From Pseudomonas baetica (GTDB lineage: Bacteria > Pseudomonadota > Gammaproteobacteria > Pseudomonadales > Pseudomonadaceae), in assembly GCF_019733355.1 (NCBI RefSeq), contig NZ_JAIHLQ010000034.1:20678-84677 (forward strand): 64,000 nucleotides of DNA. Direction: 5' to 3'. Made by a program: the position numbers and the translations under genes. Of this stretch, positions 46,775-56,360 are shown in pieces. Position 1 is the stretch's first letter. The number at the start of each line of letters is the position of its first letter. The notes beneath the pieces are model-generated. The model searched no databases. It had not been told where the DNA came from and saw only the letters and a list, made by a program, of their open reading frames with translations.

Positions 46775-48556
46775 TTAGTCGGTCATCACCTGCACGCCAT
46801 CGTTGAACTGCAACGCCGCCAGCCGTGCATATAGCGGATTACTGGCAATCAATTCCTGATGCGTCCCTACCGCGACCAATTTGCCCTGGTCCATCACTGC
46901 GATCCGGTCGGCGTTCTTCACCGTGGCCAAACGGTGGGCGATCACCAGTGTGGTGCGGTTGTGCATGAGATTGGGCAAGGCTTGCTGGATCAGGTGTTCA
47001 CTTTGCGCGTCGAGTGCGCTGGTGGCTTCATCCAGCAGCAATATCGGCGCATCCACCAACAACGCCCGGGCAATGGCCAGACGCTGGCGCTGACCACCAG
47101 AGAGTCCCAGACCGCCATCTCCCAGATGGGTTTGATAGCCATCAGGCATTTGTTCGATGAAGTCATGGGCGTGGGCAATTCGGGCCGCTTCCTTGACGTG
47201 TTCCAGCGTGGCCGATGGGCAGCCATAGCGGATATTTTCCTCCACGCTGCCGAAGAACAGCGCCGGCGTCTGGGAAACCAAAGCAAAACAGCGACGCAGA
47301 TCCAGCGGATCGAGACTGGTCAACGGCACCCCATCCAGCAGAATTCGGCCTTCGCGCGGATCGTAAAAGCGCAGCAGCAAGTCATACACCGTGGATTTAC
47401 CGGCACCGGACGGCCCCACCAGCGCCAGAGTTTCACCAGCCCGAACGGTAAGATTCAACCCATCGACGGCGTAGCTTTGCGGACGCGAGGGGTAGGAAAA
47501 CCTTAGATCCTGCAGTTCCAGTTCGCCTTTTACTCGCGCCGGCAAGGTCACCAAACCCGTCGCTGGCGGTTGAATGATGTTTTCCGAGCGCAGCAATTCG
47601 GCAATCCGTTCAGCGGCACCGGCGGCGCGTTGCAGTTCACCAATCACTTCGCTCAATGTGCCAAAAGCGCTGCCGACAATCAGGCTGTAGAAGACGAACG
47701 CCGCCAGTTCACCGGCAGATATCCGCCCGGCAATCACATCCATGCCGCCGACCCACAACATCACCGCTACAGCGCCGAGCACCAGCACGATGACCAGAGT
47801 AATCAGCCACGCACGCTGGAAGATTCGCTTGCGTGCCGTTTCGAAAGCCTGCTCGACCGTCGTCGCAAAGCGTTGCTCATCCTGCGCCTGATGGTTGTAA
47901 GCCTGAACGGTTTTGATCTGGCCGAGGGTTTCGGAAACGTAGCTGCCGATGTCGGCAATCCGGTCCTGGCTCTGCCGCGACAGATTGCGCACGCGCCGTC
48001 CGAAAATCAGGATCGGCGCAATCACCAGCGGTAAAGCGATCACCACGATGCTGGTGAGTTTGGGGTTGGTGATGAAGAGCAGTACGACGCCGCCGATGAC
48101 CATCAGCAAGTTGCGCAAGAACAGCGACAATGACGAACCGATCACCGATTGCAGCAAAGTGGTATCAGCCGTCAGGCGTGACTGGATTTCCGAACTGCGA
48201 TTGTCCTCGTAAAACCCCGGGTGCAGGTAAACCAAATGGTTGAACACCTGCCGACGGATGTCTGCCACCACACGCTCACCGATCCACGACACCAGGTAGA
48301 ACCGGGCAAAGGTGCCGACCGCCAAGCCCAATACCAACAGCATGAATATGCCTATGGATTGGTTGAGCAAATGCGGTGATTGGGTCATGAACCCCTGATC
48401 GACCAGCAGTTTGATCCCCTGCCCCAACGACAAGGTAATACCGGCCGTAACGATCAACGCTAACAGCGCGCCGAAGGCCGGCCAGCGATATGGGGCGAGA
48501 AAACGACTGGTCAGACGCAAGGCGCGCCGGTGTCGAGAGGAAAGCATCGGGATCAT
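46775..48556 (-). CDS. MsbA-like ABC exporter (half transporter)
   Basis: 593 aa. Six TM helices (about 25-320) with typical ABC exporter loops SRLTADTTLLQSVIGSSLSLFLRN are followed by an ATPase domain: Walker A GPSGAGKSTVYDLLLRFYD, Q-loop LVSQTPALFFGSVEENIRYG, signature LSGGQRQRLAIARALL, Walker B LLLDEATSALD and H-loop VIAHRLATV. It works as a homodimer. The family moves lipids or drugs; the true lipid A flippase MsbA usually lies by lpxK, which is absent here, so the substrate is undetermined. The start may be ATG 48556 or 48547. Confidence 0.87.
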   Translation of the reverse strand: MIPMLSSRHRRALRLTSRFLAPYRWPAFGALLALIVTAGITLSLGQGIKLLVDQGFMTQSPHLLNQSIGIFMLLVLGLAVGTFARFYLVSWIGERVVADIRRQVFNHLVYLHPGFYEDNRSSEIQSRLTADTTLLQSVIGSSLSLFLRNLLMVIGGVVLLFITNPKLTSIVVIALPLVIAPILIFGRRVRNLSRQSQDRIADIGSYVSETLGQIKTVQAYNHQAQDEQRFATTVEQAFETARKRIFQRAWLITLVIVLVLGAVAVMLWVGGMDVIAGRISAGELAAFVFYSLIVGSAFGTLSEVIGELQRAAGAAERIAELLRSENIIQPPATGLVTLPARVKGELELQDLRFSYPSRPQSYAVDGLNLTVRAGETLALVGPSGAGKSTVYDLLLRFYDPREGRILLDGVPLTSLDPLDLRRCFALVSQTPALFFGSVEENIRYGCPSATLEHVKEAARIAHAHDFIEQMPDGYQTHLGDGGLGLSGGQRQRLAIARALLVDAPILLLDEATSALDAQSEHLIQQALPNLMHNRTTLVIAHRLATVKNADRIAVMDQGKLVAVGTHQELIASNPLYARLAALQFNDGVQVMTD

Positions 48557-48814
48557 TGAGGTTCACATCTGCACTGATGGATAGGGCCAGCCTACACACT
48601 CAAATGGGGTGGAACTCTGTAAATCACAATGAGTCAGGTTAAATATGCCCGTGATGACTAGGGTCTAGACACTATTGGTCTAAAGTCCCGGTTGAGACGA
48701 ACGGTCATTTCTGGTTGAGTGGAGATGCCGCCCCCGATAAAGCTCAGGGGATTGTCACAGCCCGGTCACGTGGCGGTTCTAACCTAGGCACACAACCTGA
48801 TGAGGAGACAGGCC

Positions 48815-48994
48815 ATGTCCTTGCAACACAGCAGCAATGACAAGATTGAAGTGATCCGCACCAAGCCCGGCCAGACTCTGGGTTGCTCGATCATTGATAA
48901 GGACGGGCGTGAAGTACCGATCACTGAAGACATGATCCAGAACGCTTGCCGCGAACTGGAGAAGCGATTGATCAAGCCTGCCGAACAAAAGTGA
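48815..48994 (+). CDS. Conserved small protein, 59 aa (PA1571 family, tentative)
   Basis: Starts at the ATG at 48815, with GAGGAGA 6 nt upstream. The sequence has DKIEVIRTKPGQTLGCSIID, GREVPITEDMIQNACRELEKR and a C-terminal KPAEQK. It is soluble with a C-terminal helix. I believe it belongs to a small pseudomonad family named after PA1571, but this is from memory. It has its own promoter region (48557-48814) and its own terminator, so it is an independent gene. Confidence 0.8.
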   Translation: MSLQHSSNDKIEVIRTKPGQTLGCSIIDKDGREVPITEDMIQNACRELEKRLIKPAEQK

Positions 48995-49013
48995 TATAGC
49001 CACTGTCTTCCTG

Positions 49014-49039
49014 ACCCGGCCCCTTTGGCCGGGTTTTTT
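49014..49039 (+). terminator. Intrinsic terminator after the 59-aa gene
   Basis: ACCCGGCC (49014-49021), CCTTT loop, GGCCGGGT, then a T-run (49034-49039). Confidence 0.88.
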
Positions 49040-49060
49040 ATGCGTGGCTGTCAGACCGCA

Positions 49061-49145
49061 GCGCGCCCTTCGCGAGCAAGCCCGCTCCCACACGGATTCT
49101 GTGTCTTTCAACCCATGTGGGAGCGGGCTCGCTCGCGAAGGGGCC
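49061..49145. repeat. REP pair (inverted) before the pdxB 3' end
   Basis: CCTTCGCGAGCAAGCCCGC and GGGAGCGGGCTCGCTCGCG in opposite orientation about 35 bp apart; a well-conserved Pseudomonas REP doublet. Confidence 0.85.
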
Positions 49146-49156
49146 GGTTCGGTGCC

Positions 49157-50299
49157 CTAGACGGCAACCGCTCCAAGTGCCGCCACGATCTGCCGCAATA
49201 CAGGCGAATCCCCCTCAATCAGCACCTTCAACCCTTCAATCTCGCGCCGAACCGGATATTGCTTGCGCAGCACATCAAACGCCGCACGCTGTTCAGCGAC
49301 ATTGCCTACAAGGCTGCGGCGAAAATCTGCATCATCGCGGCGCGGGTCGTACACGCCTCGGCACAACATCGCCAACGCCCAGGCAGGATCGCTGTCGGTA
49401 TGCAAGGTGACTTGCGACAACCATGGGGCTGGCAGCAAGTCAGTGAGTTGGATGCTCGCAGGCTGCCCGATAAAGTCGCAGTACGCCTGATAGATCTGTG
49501 CCGTCCCGCGCTGTTTGCCATCGAGGCTGTACCCGGCAATGTGCGGCGTGGCCAGCACACAGAGTTCGGCCAGTGCCACATCGACCTCCGGTTCTGCCTC
49601 CCAGACATCGAGCACTGCTTGCAGGTCCTCACGCGCCAGCAGCACTTTGCGCAGCGCGGCGTTATCCACCACCGGGCCACGGGCAGCATTGATGAGCCAG
49701 GCACCTGGTTTGAGTTGCTGCAAACGCTGTTGATCGAACAGATGCCAGGTCGCCCCGTCACCGCTGCGGGTCAATGGCGTGTGCAGGCTGATCACATCGC
49801 ATTGCTCGATGATCTGCTCCAGGCTGACGTAATCGCCCCCCTCGGCGGCCTGACGCGGCGGATCACAGACCTTCACGTTCCAGCCCAGACCTTTAAGAAC
49901 CGTGATCAGTCGACCACCGACTTCGCCCGCGCCCACAACACCGAAGGTCCGCTGAGCCAGATCAACGCCTTCGATTTCGGCCAGCGTCATCAGACTGCCA
50001 AGCACGTAATCGACCACGCCCCGGGCATTACAGCCGGGCGCGCTCGACCAGGTGATACCGGCTTCAGCGAAGTATTCAAGATCCAGATGATCAGTGCCTA
50101 TGGTGCAGGTGCCAACAAAGCGCACCTTGCTGCCCTCAAGCAACGCACGGTTGACGCTGGTCACTGAACGCACCAGCAACACATCGGCCTGTTCAACCGT
50201 CGCACGGTCGATGGAACGGCCTGGAACTCGGCGGATCTCACCGAAACCGGCAAAAAAAGCATCGAGCAACGGAATATTTTCGTCGGCAACAATCAGCAT
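49157..50299 (-). CDS. pdxB: Erythronate-4-phosphate dehydrogenase
   Basis: 380 aa. It is a D-2-hydroxyacid dehydrogenase with a C-terminal dimerisation domain (about 290-380) particular to PdxB. NAD motif GVVGAGEVGGRLITVLKGLG near 120; catalytic Arg in INAARGPVVD, Glu in WEAEPEVD and His in ATPHIAGYSLDGK. It makes 2-oxo-3-hydroxy-4-phosphobutanoate for pyridoxal-5-phosphate synthesis. The gene starts at the ATG at 50299 and is divergent from the MATE gene. Confidence 0.95.
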   Translation of the reverse strand: MLIVADENIPLLDAFFAGFGEIRRVPGRSIDRATVEQADVLLVRSVTSVNRALLEGSKVRFVGTCTIGTDHLDLEYFAEAGITWSSAPGCNARGVVDYVLGSLMTLAEIEGVDLAQRTFGVVGAGEVGGRLITVLKGLGWNVKVCDPPRQAAEGGDYVSLEQIIEQCDVISLHTPLTRSGDGATWHLFDQQRLQQLKPGAWLINAARGPVVDNAALRKVLLAREDLQAVLDVWEAEPEVDVALAELCVLATPHIAGYSLDGKQRGTAQIYQAYCDFIGQPASIQLTDLLPAPWLSQVTLHTDSDPAWALAMLCRGVYDPRRDDADFRRSLVGNVAEQRAAFDVLRKQYPVRREIEGLKVLIEGDSPVLRQIVAALGAVAV

Positions 50300-50458
50300 G
50301 GCGGGCTCCTTTGGCGGATCGGCAGTTTAGGTGCAGATAGGCGGTTGGGCCAGCAGGCGTTGCGCTTACAAATCCGTAACAGAGGATTTTTCCTGACCAA
50401 GGCGTCAGCGGCGTAGAATACGGCGCCCTGCGCATCAACATCTGTGGACGCTTTGCCT

Positions 50459-51880
50459 GTGAACTCTGTAACTGACCAACCTGTCGCCGTCGCCGTCGCC
50501 GTCGCCCTCACCCGCCCCGCCAGGGTTCGCCTGGAGATGAAAAACCTGCTCGTCCTTGCGTTGCCGATCATCATTGCGCAACTGGCAACCACGGCCATGG
50601 GTTTCGTCGATACGGTAATGGCCGGTCGCGTCGGCCCCGGGGATCTGGCTGCGGTGGCCCTGGGCAACTCGATCTGGGTACCGGTCTTTCTGCTGATGAC
50701 CGGCACCCTGCTGGCGACCACGCCGAAAGTCGCCCAGCGCTTCGGCGCCGGCACTCACAGCGAAATCGGTCCGGTCGTGCGGCAGGCATTGTGGCTGGCG
50801 TTGGCAGTAGGGTTAATTGCGACCGCAATGCTGCTCGGCGCCGAGCCGATCCTGCATCTGATGAACGTCGATCCCGAGCTGATTGGCCCTTGCATGCAGT
50901 ATTTGCACGGCATCGCCAGCGGTCTCCCGGCGGTAGCGTTCTATCACGTACTGCGCTGCTTCAGTGACGGTCTGGGCCGCACGCGGCCGGCGATGGTGTT
51001 GGGCCTGTGCGGTCTGGCGCTCAATATTCCGCTGAACTACATCTTCATCTATGGCCACTTCGGCGTGCCGGCCATGGGCGGCGTCGGCTGCGGTTGGGCC
51101 ACGGCGATCGTGATGTGGGTGATGGCCCTGGGGCTGACCGGTTACGAGCGCTGGGCGCCAGCCTATCGTTCAAGTGAACTGTTCAGCCGTTTCGACTGGC
51201 CACAGTGGGCGGTCATCAAGCGTCTGCTGGCGATCGGCCTGCCGATCGGTATCGCCGTGTTTGCCGAGTCGAGCATTTTCGCGGTCATCGCGCTGCTGAT
51301 CGGCAGCCTCGGCGCTACCGTGGTGGCCGGGCACCAGATTGCACTCAACGTCAGCTCGCTGGTGTTCATGATTCCTTACTCACTGGGCATGGCAGTTACC
51401 GTGCGCGTGGGCCAGGCTCTGGGCCGGGAAGAACCGCGTGAAGCGCGTTTTGCGGCGGGCGTCGGCATGGGGACCGCATTGGCCTACGCCTGCTTGTCGG
51501 CGAGCATGATGCTGCTGTTGCGCGAGCCGATTGCGGCGATCTACACCGCTGACCCGACGGTGATTCACATCGCCGCGATGCTGATTGTGTATTCGGCGCT
51601 GTTTCAGTTTTCCGACGCGATCCAGGTCACCGCCGCCGGCGCGCTGCGTGGTTATCAGGACACACGCGTGACGATGATCCTGACCCTGTTCGCCTATTGG
51701 GGCATCGGTCTGCCGGTGGGTTATGCCCTCGGCCTGAGTGATTGGCTCGGCGCGCCACGTGGCCCGAGCGGTTTGTGGCAAGGTTTGATCGTCGGCCTGA
51801 GTTGTGCGGCGTTCATGTTGTCGATTCGTCTGACCCGCAGCGCGCGCAAGCGTATCCGTATCAGCCGTTCGCTGGGTTAA
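50459..51880 (+). CDS. pmpM: MATE-family multidrug efflux pump (PmpM/NorM type)
   Basis: About 473 aa from the GTG at 50459 (MNSVTDQP...); the frame is open from a GTG at 50444 and the next ATG is at 50537, so the start is uncertain. There are 12 TM helices in two six-helix bundles, with IIAQLATTAMGFVDTVMAGRVGP in TM1, typical of NorM. It exports cationic drugs such as fluoroquinolones and dyes with H+ or Na+. A fourfold GTCGCC repeat near the start encodes (VA)4 before TM1. REP repeats follow downstream. Confidence 0.9.
   Translation: MNSVTDQPVAVAVAVALTRPARVRLEMKNLLVLALPIIIAQLATTAMGFVDTVMAGRVGPGDLAAVALGNSIWVPVFLLMTGTLLATTPKVAQRFGAGTHSEIGPVVRQALWLALAVGLIATAMLLGAEPILHLMNVDPELIGPCMQYLHGIASGLPAVAFYHVLRCFSDGLGRTRPAMVLGLCGLALNIPLNYIFIYGHFGVPAMGGVGCGWATAIVMWVMALGLTGYERWAPAYRSSELFSRFDWPQWAVIKRLLAIGLPIGIAVFAESSIFAVIALLIGSLGATVVAGHQIALNVSSLVFMIPYSLGMAVTVRVGQALGREEPREARFAAGVGMGTALAYACLSASMMLLLREPIAAIYTADPTVIHIAAMLIVYSALFQFSDAIQVTAAGALRGYQDTRVTMILTLFAYWGIGLPVGYALGLSDWLGAPRGPSGLWQGLIVGLSCAAFMLSIRLTRSARKRIRISRSLG
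50483..50506 (+). repeat. Hexanucleotide repeat (GTCGCC)4 in the MATE gene
   Basis: Four perfect tandem copies of GTCGCC encoding Val-Ala repeats in the N-terminal tail. A change in copy number would keep the frame. Confidence 0.9.
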
Positions 51881-51900
51881 GTCCACTTAAACCAAAAAAA

Positions 51901-51990
51901 TGTGGGAGCGGGCTTGCTCGCGAAAGCGGTATCTCAGTCGCCATTGTAGGTGACTGAAAAACGGCATTCGCAAGCCCGCTCCCTCATTGG
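51901..51990. repeat. REP pair (inverted) between MATE gene and tusA
   Basis: GGGAGCGGGCTTGCTCGCG at 51904 onwards and the inverted form CGCAAGCCCGCTCCC at 51970-51984, between convergent genes. Confidence 0.85.
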
Positions 51991-52004
51991 GTTTGGCCTG
52001 AGGC

Positions 52005-52256
52005 TCAGGCTTGTTTCTTGCGAATCCAGTACAGGTAAGTACCAGCCTCTTCATGCTGGCTAACCAGTTCATGGTCGAGAAACACGCAGAACTTGGGAAT
52101 GTCGCGACGGGTCGAAGGGTCGGTGGCGATCACCTTGAGCAGGCCGCCGGGTGCCAGATCACGGATATGCTGATGCAGCATCATCACCGGCTCCGGGCAA
52201 TTGAGGCCAGTGGCATCGAGGGTACCGTCGACCGGCATGTCGATCATTTCACTCAT
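52005..52256 (-). CDS. tusA: Sulfurtransferase TusA
   Basis: 83 aa. The sulfur-carrying C20 is in ATGLNCPEPVMMLHQHIRDL, the family signature (Cys-Pro-x-Pro), and the second half has ATDPSTRRDIPKFCVFLDHEL. TusA relays persulfide sulfur from IscS to tRNA 2-thiouridine synthesis and to molybdenum cofactor. It starts at the ATG at 52256 and follows rlmM (minus strand) by 67 bp, as in other pseudomonads. Confidence 0.95.
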   Translation of the reverse strand: MSEMIDMPVDGTLDATGLNCPEPVMMLHQHIRDLAPGGLLKVIATDPSTRRDIPKFCVFLDHELVSQHEEAGTYLYWIRKKQA

Positions 52257-52323
52257 GATTCACTCCTGAAACTGGCCGGCATTGTCGCGCATTGCCGGGT
52301 ATATCGTCTAACCCTGTGGTGCT

Positions 52324-53397
52324 TCAGCGGGATTTGGTTTTTTTAACGTCATGCCGGCGCAAGTGGCACGTGACCTCTTCGCGGTCGTGATACAGCTGCT
52401 TGCAGCCGATATCAACCTTGATCCCACGCGCCTTGAAACCATCGGCAATGCGCTCAAGCAGACGCTTCACTTCGGCATAACGTTGCTTCATCGGCAGCTT
52501 CAGGTTCACGACCGCCTCACGGCAATGCCCCTCGCCGATCCACTCTTCGAGCATCGCGGCGTTACGCGCCGGTTTCTCGACGATGTCGCAAACCATCCAG
52601 TCCACCGGTTGCTTGGGCTTGAAGGTAAAACCGTCAGCCATCAAGTGCTGCACCAACCCCGTGTCCATCAGGCTTTCGGCCATCGGGCCGTTGTCGATGG
52701 CGGTCACCAGCATGCCGCGGTTGACCAGTTGCCAGGTCCAGCCACCCGGCGCGGCGCCAAGATCGACGCCGGTCATGTCGCTGTGTAGACGATCTTCCCA
52801 CTGATCACGCGGGATGAAGTGGTGCCAGGCCTCTTCCAGCTTCAGTGTCGAACGGCTTGGCGCCTCACGCGGGAACTTCAAACGTGGGATACCCATCGGC
52901 CACATCGCCGAGTTACCCGCGTCCGCCATACCGAGAAACACTTCGCGGCCGCTCTTGAAAGTCAGCAACAGACGCGGCTTGCTGGCGTCTTCCACCAGTT
53001 TGCCGGCGCCGGTCAACGCTTTACGCAGCGGCCCTTCGAACTTCTTGCAGAAGTTCGACAGTTCCTTGCCGTCGTTGGTGTCGACGACTTCCAGCCAAAG
53101 GCTGCCGCACACCGGGAAATCGGCCATGTGCGCGAGGATCACGCTGATACGGTCGGTTTCCGGCAGATCGATGAAAACGCCACGCGCCCATTGGCGCGGG
53201 AAGATCAGCTCGGCAAAACGCTGACCACGCATCAGGCGCTCGGCGCCGTCTTCTTCGGTGCAGACAAACTCGGCGCAGGCGGTGGCCGTTTTGGCTTTGG
53301 CGTAACCGGCCACGTTGAGTTGGGCGGCGAGGTCGGAAATCTCCGAGCAGACTTCGCCTTCGAAACCTGGCCGGCAATGCATGAATAGGGTGTTCAT
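52324..53397 (-). CDS. rlmM: 23S rRNA (cytidine-2'-O)-methyltransferase RlmM
   Basis: 357 aa from the ATG at 53397 (MNTLFMHCRPGFEGEVC); the frame is open to 53424. The N-terminal THUMP-like domain (1-150) precedes a Rossmann methyltransferase with SAM motif GVDLGAAPGGWTWQLV near 210 and MVCDIVEKPARN. The K-D-K-E set of 2'-O-methyltransferases is consistent with NLKLPMKQRY near 305. It methylates C2498 of 23S rRNA in E. coli. The C-terminus is basic. Confidence 0.94.
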   Translation of the reverse strand: MNTLFMHCRPGFEGEVCSEISDLAAQLNVAGYAKAKTATACAEFVCTEEDGAERLMRGQRFAELIFPRQWARGVFIDLPETDRISVILAHMADFPVCGSLWLEVVDTNDGKELSNFCKKFEGPLRKALTGAGKLVEDASKPRLLLTFKSGREVFLGMADAGNSAMWPMGIPRLKFPREAPSRSTLKLEEAWHHFIPRDQWEDRLHSDMTGVDLGAAPGGWTWQLVNRGMLVTAIDNGPMAESLMDTGLVQHLMADGFTFKPKQPVDWMVCDIVEKPARNAAMLEEWIGEGHCREAVVNLKLPMKQRYAEVKRLLERIADGFKARGIKVDIGCKQLYHDREEVTCHLRRHDVKKTKSR

Positions 53398-53618
53398 TCT
53401 TACTCCTGGGCAGAGGGCGGACATTCGGCCCCTGCGCGATGCTCAAGCCTTGCGTTGCGGCAAAGCCTGTCACGAAAACCGGCGCATGATAGCCGATGTC
53501 GGAACCTTGGACTTCGTCATAGAGTCCAGTTATTAGCCAGCTAATGAAAACAGGGCTAGTTTTAAAGCTCTATTCGTCCCCCGATCCGTAGCCGTGCGGA
53601 TTCAAAGGAGTGATCGTA

Positions 53619-56360
53619 ATGCCGTCCCTCGATAGTCTGAAGACGCTTAAAACACTGCAAATCGACGATACGACCTACCACTATTTCAGCCTGCCGGATG
53701 CTGCCAAAAGCCTTGGCAATATCGACAAGCTACCGATGTCGCTGAAAGTTCTGCTGGAAAACCTGCTGCGCTGGGAAGATGAAAAAACCGTCACCGGCGC
53801 CGACCTCAGGGCGATTGCCGCGTGGCTCAAGGAGCGCCGCTCCGACCGCGAGATCCAGTACCGCCCGGCCCGGGTATTGATGCAAGATTTTACCGGTGTA
53901 CCGGCTGTGGTCGATCTCGCCGCGATGCGCGCCGCCATGGCCAAGGCCGGTGGTGATCCGCAGCGGATCAACCCGCTGTCGCCGGTGGACCTGGTGATCG
54001 ACCACTCGGTGATGGTCGACAAATTCGCCACCGCCAGCGCTTTCGAGCAGAACGTCGACATCGAAATGCAGCGCAACGGCGAGCGTTATGCCTTCCTGCG
54101 TTGGGGCCAGAGCGCTTTCGACAACTTCAGCGTGGTGCCGCCGGGCACCGGGATCTGCCACCAGGTCAACCTCGAATACCTCGGCCGCACGGTGTGGACC
54201 AAAGAGGAAGACGGTCGCACCTATGCCTTCCCCGATACGCTAGTGGGCACCGACTCCCACACCACCATGATCAATGGCCTTGGCGTGCTGGGCTGGGGTG
54301 TCGGCGGGATCGAAGCCGAAGCGGCGATGCTTGGGCAACCGGTGTCGATGCTGATTCCGGAAGTGGTCGGTTTCAAACTGACCGGCAAACTCAAGGAAGG
54401 CATCACCGCGACAGACCTGGTGCTGACCGTCACGCAAATGCTGCGCAAGAAAGGCGTGGTCGGCAAATTCGTCGAGTTCTATGGCGACGGCCTCGCCGAC
54501 CTGCCGCTGGCTGACCGCGCGACCATCGCCAACATGGCCCCGGAATATGGCGCAACGTGCGGTTTCTTTCCGGTCGATGACGTGACCCTGGAATACCTGC
54601 GCCTGTCCGGGCGCCCCCCACAAGTGGTGAAACTGGTAGAGGCTTACACCAAGACTCAGGGGTTGTGGCGTCTGCCCGGTCAGGAGCCGGAGTTCACCGA
54701 CAGCCTGGCGCTGGACATGGGCACCGTCGAAGCGAGCCTCGCCGGGCCAAAACGGCCGCAGGATCGCGTTTCATTGCCCAATGTCGCGCAAGCCTTCAGC
54801 GACTTCCTCGATCTGCAATTCAAACCCACCAGTAAAGAAGAAGGACGCTTGGAAAGCGAAGGTGGCGGCGGCGTGGCCGTGGGCAATGCCGATCTCATCG
54901 GTGAAACGGAGTACGAATACGAGGGGCGCACCTATCGACTGAAAAACGGCGCCGTGGTTATCGCCGCCATCACCTCGTGTACCAACACCTCCAACCCGAG
55001 CGTGATGATGGCCGCCGGGCTCTTGGCCAAAAAAGCCGTGGAAAAAGGTCTGACCCGTAAACCGTGGGTGAAGAGTTCGTTGGCGCCAGGCTCGAAAGTG
55101 GTCACCGATTACTACAACGCGGCGGGGCTGACGCAATACCTCGATCAGCTTGGCTTTTCGCTGGTGGGTTACGGTTGCACCACCTGCATCGGCAACTCCG
55201 GCCCGCTGCCAGAGCCGATCGAGAAAGCCATTCAGAACGCCGACCTTGCTGTCGCTTCGGTGCTGTCCGGCAATCGCAACTTCGAAGGTCGAGTGCATCC
55301 ATTGGTGAAAACCAACTGGCTGGCCTCACCGCCGCTGGTGGTGGCTTACGCGCTAGCCGGCACTGTTCGTACCGATATCAGCAGCGAACCGTTGGGCAAT
55401 GACCCACAAGGCAATCCGGTATACCTGCGCGATATCTGGCCAAGCAGCAAGGAAATCGCCGACGCGGTGAATCAGGTCAACACCGCGATGTTCCACAAGG
55501 AATACGCCGAGGTGTTTGCCGGCGACGAACAGTGGCAAGCCATCGAGGTGCCACAAGCGGCAACTTATGTGTGGCAGGACGATTCGACCTACATCCAGCA
55601 TCCGCCGTTTTTCGACGAGATTTCTGGCCCACTGCCAGAGATCAAGGATGTAAAAGGCGCGCGGGTGTTGGCTTTGCTCGGCGATTCGGTGACCACCGAC
55701 CACATCTCCCCTGCCGGCAACATCAAGACCGACAGTCCGGCCGGGCGTTACCTGCGCGAAAAAGGCGTGGAACCGCGGGACTTCAACTCCTACGGCTCGC
55801 GGCGCGGCAACCATGAAGTGATGATGCGCGGCACCTTTGCCAACATCCGCATCCGCAACGAGATGCTCGGCGGTGAAGAAGGTGGCAACACGATCTACAT
55901 TCCCTCGGGTGAAAAACTGGCGATCTACGACGCGGCCATGAAATATCAGGCTTCGGGAACACCCCTGGTGGTGATTGCCGGACAGGAATACGGTACCGGC
56001 TCCAGCCGTGACTGGGCGGCTAAAGGCACCAACCTGTTGGGCGTCAAAGCGGTGATTGCCGAAAGTTTCGAGCGCATCCACCGCTCCAATCTGGTGGGCA
56101 TGGGCGTATTGCCGCTGCAGTTCAAGCTCGACCAAAACCGCAAGAGCCTGAATCTGACCGGCAAGGAAACCTTCGAGATTAAGGGCCTGAGCGGCATTGA
56201 GCTGACGCCGCGGATGAACCTGCCGCTGGTGATCACCCGTGAAGACGGGCAGCAGGAGAAAATCGACGTGCTGTGCCGCATCGATACCTTGAATGAAGTG
56301 GAGTACTTCAAGGCGGGCGGAATCCTGCATTACGTGCTGCGGCAGCTTATCGCCTCTTGA
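53619..56360 (+). CDS. acnA: Aconitate hydratase A
   Basis: 913 aa from the ATG at 53619, with AAGGAG 8 nt upstream. The iron-sulfur cluster cysteines are C454 (SCTNTSNPSVM) and C520/C523 (GYGCTTCIGNSGPL). Substrate motifs include VGTDSHTTMINGLGVLGWGVGGIEAEA and GTGSSRDWAAKGT. It interconverts citrate and isocitrate, and as IRP1/AcnA type can sense iron. It is divergent from rlmM with a 221-bp intergenic stretch that must contain its promoter; a good terminator follows. Confidence 0.97.
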   Translation: MPSLDSLKTLKTLQIDDTTYHYFSLPDAAKSLGNIDKLPMSLKVLLENLLRWEDEKTVTGADLRAIAAWLKERRSDREIQYRPARVLMQDFTGVPAVVDLAAMRAAMAKAGGDPQRINPLSPVDLVIDHSVMVDKFATASAFEQNVDIEMQRNGERYAFLRWGQSAFDNFSVVPPGTGICHQVNLEYLGRTVWTKEEDGRTYAFPDTLVGTDSHTTMINGLGVLGWGVGGIEAEAAMLGQPVSMLIPEVVGFKLTGKLKEGITATDLVLTVTQMLRKKGVVGKFVEFYGDGLADLPLADRATIANMAPEYGATCGFFPVDDVTLEYLRLSGRPPQVVKLVEAYTKTQGLWRLPGQEPEFTDSLALDMGTVEASLAGPKRPQDRVSLPNVAQAFSDFLDLQFKPTSKEEGRLESEGGGGVAVGNADLIGETEYEYEGRTYRLKNGAVVIAAITSCTNTSNPSVMMAAGLLAKKAVEKGLTRKPWVKSSLAPGSKVVTDYYNAAGLTQYLDQLGFSLVGYGCTTCIGNSGPLPEPIEKAIQNADLAVASVLSGNRNFEGRVHPLVKTNWLASPPLVVAYALAGTVRTDISSEPLGNDPQGNPVYLRDIWPSSKEIADAVNQVNTAMFHKEYAEVFAGDEQWQAIEVPQAATYVWQDDSTYIQHPPFFDEISGPLPEIKDVKGARVLALLGDSVTTDHISPAGNIKTDSPAGRYLREKGVEPRDFNSYGSRRGNHEVMMRGTFANIRIRNEMLGGEEGGNTIYIPSGEKLAIYDAAMKYQASGTPLVVIAGQEYGTGSSRDWAAKGTNLLGVKAVIAESFERIHRSNLVGMGVLPLQFKLDQNRKSLNLTGKETFEIKGLSGIELTPRMNLPLVITREDGQQEKIDVLCRIDTLNEVEYFKAGGILHYVLRQLIAS

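Noticed and set aside
49061..49145. CRISPR-like repeats
   Set aside because: The repeated units are inverted REP doublets, without regular spacers or cas genes; no CRISPR array is seen anywhere in the window.
50483..50506. Phase-variable contingency locus
   Set aside because: The repeat unit is six bases, so slippage cannot change the frame.
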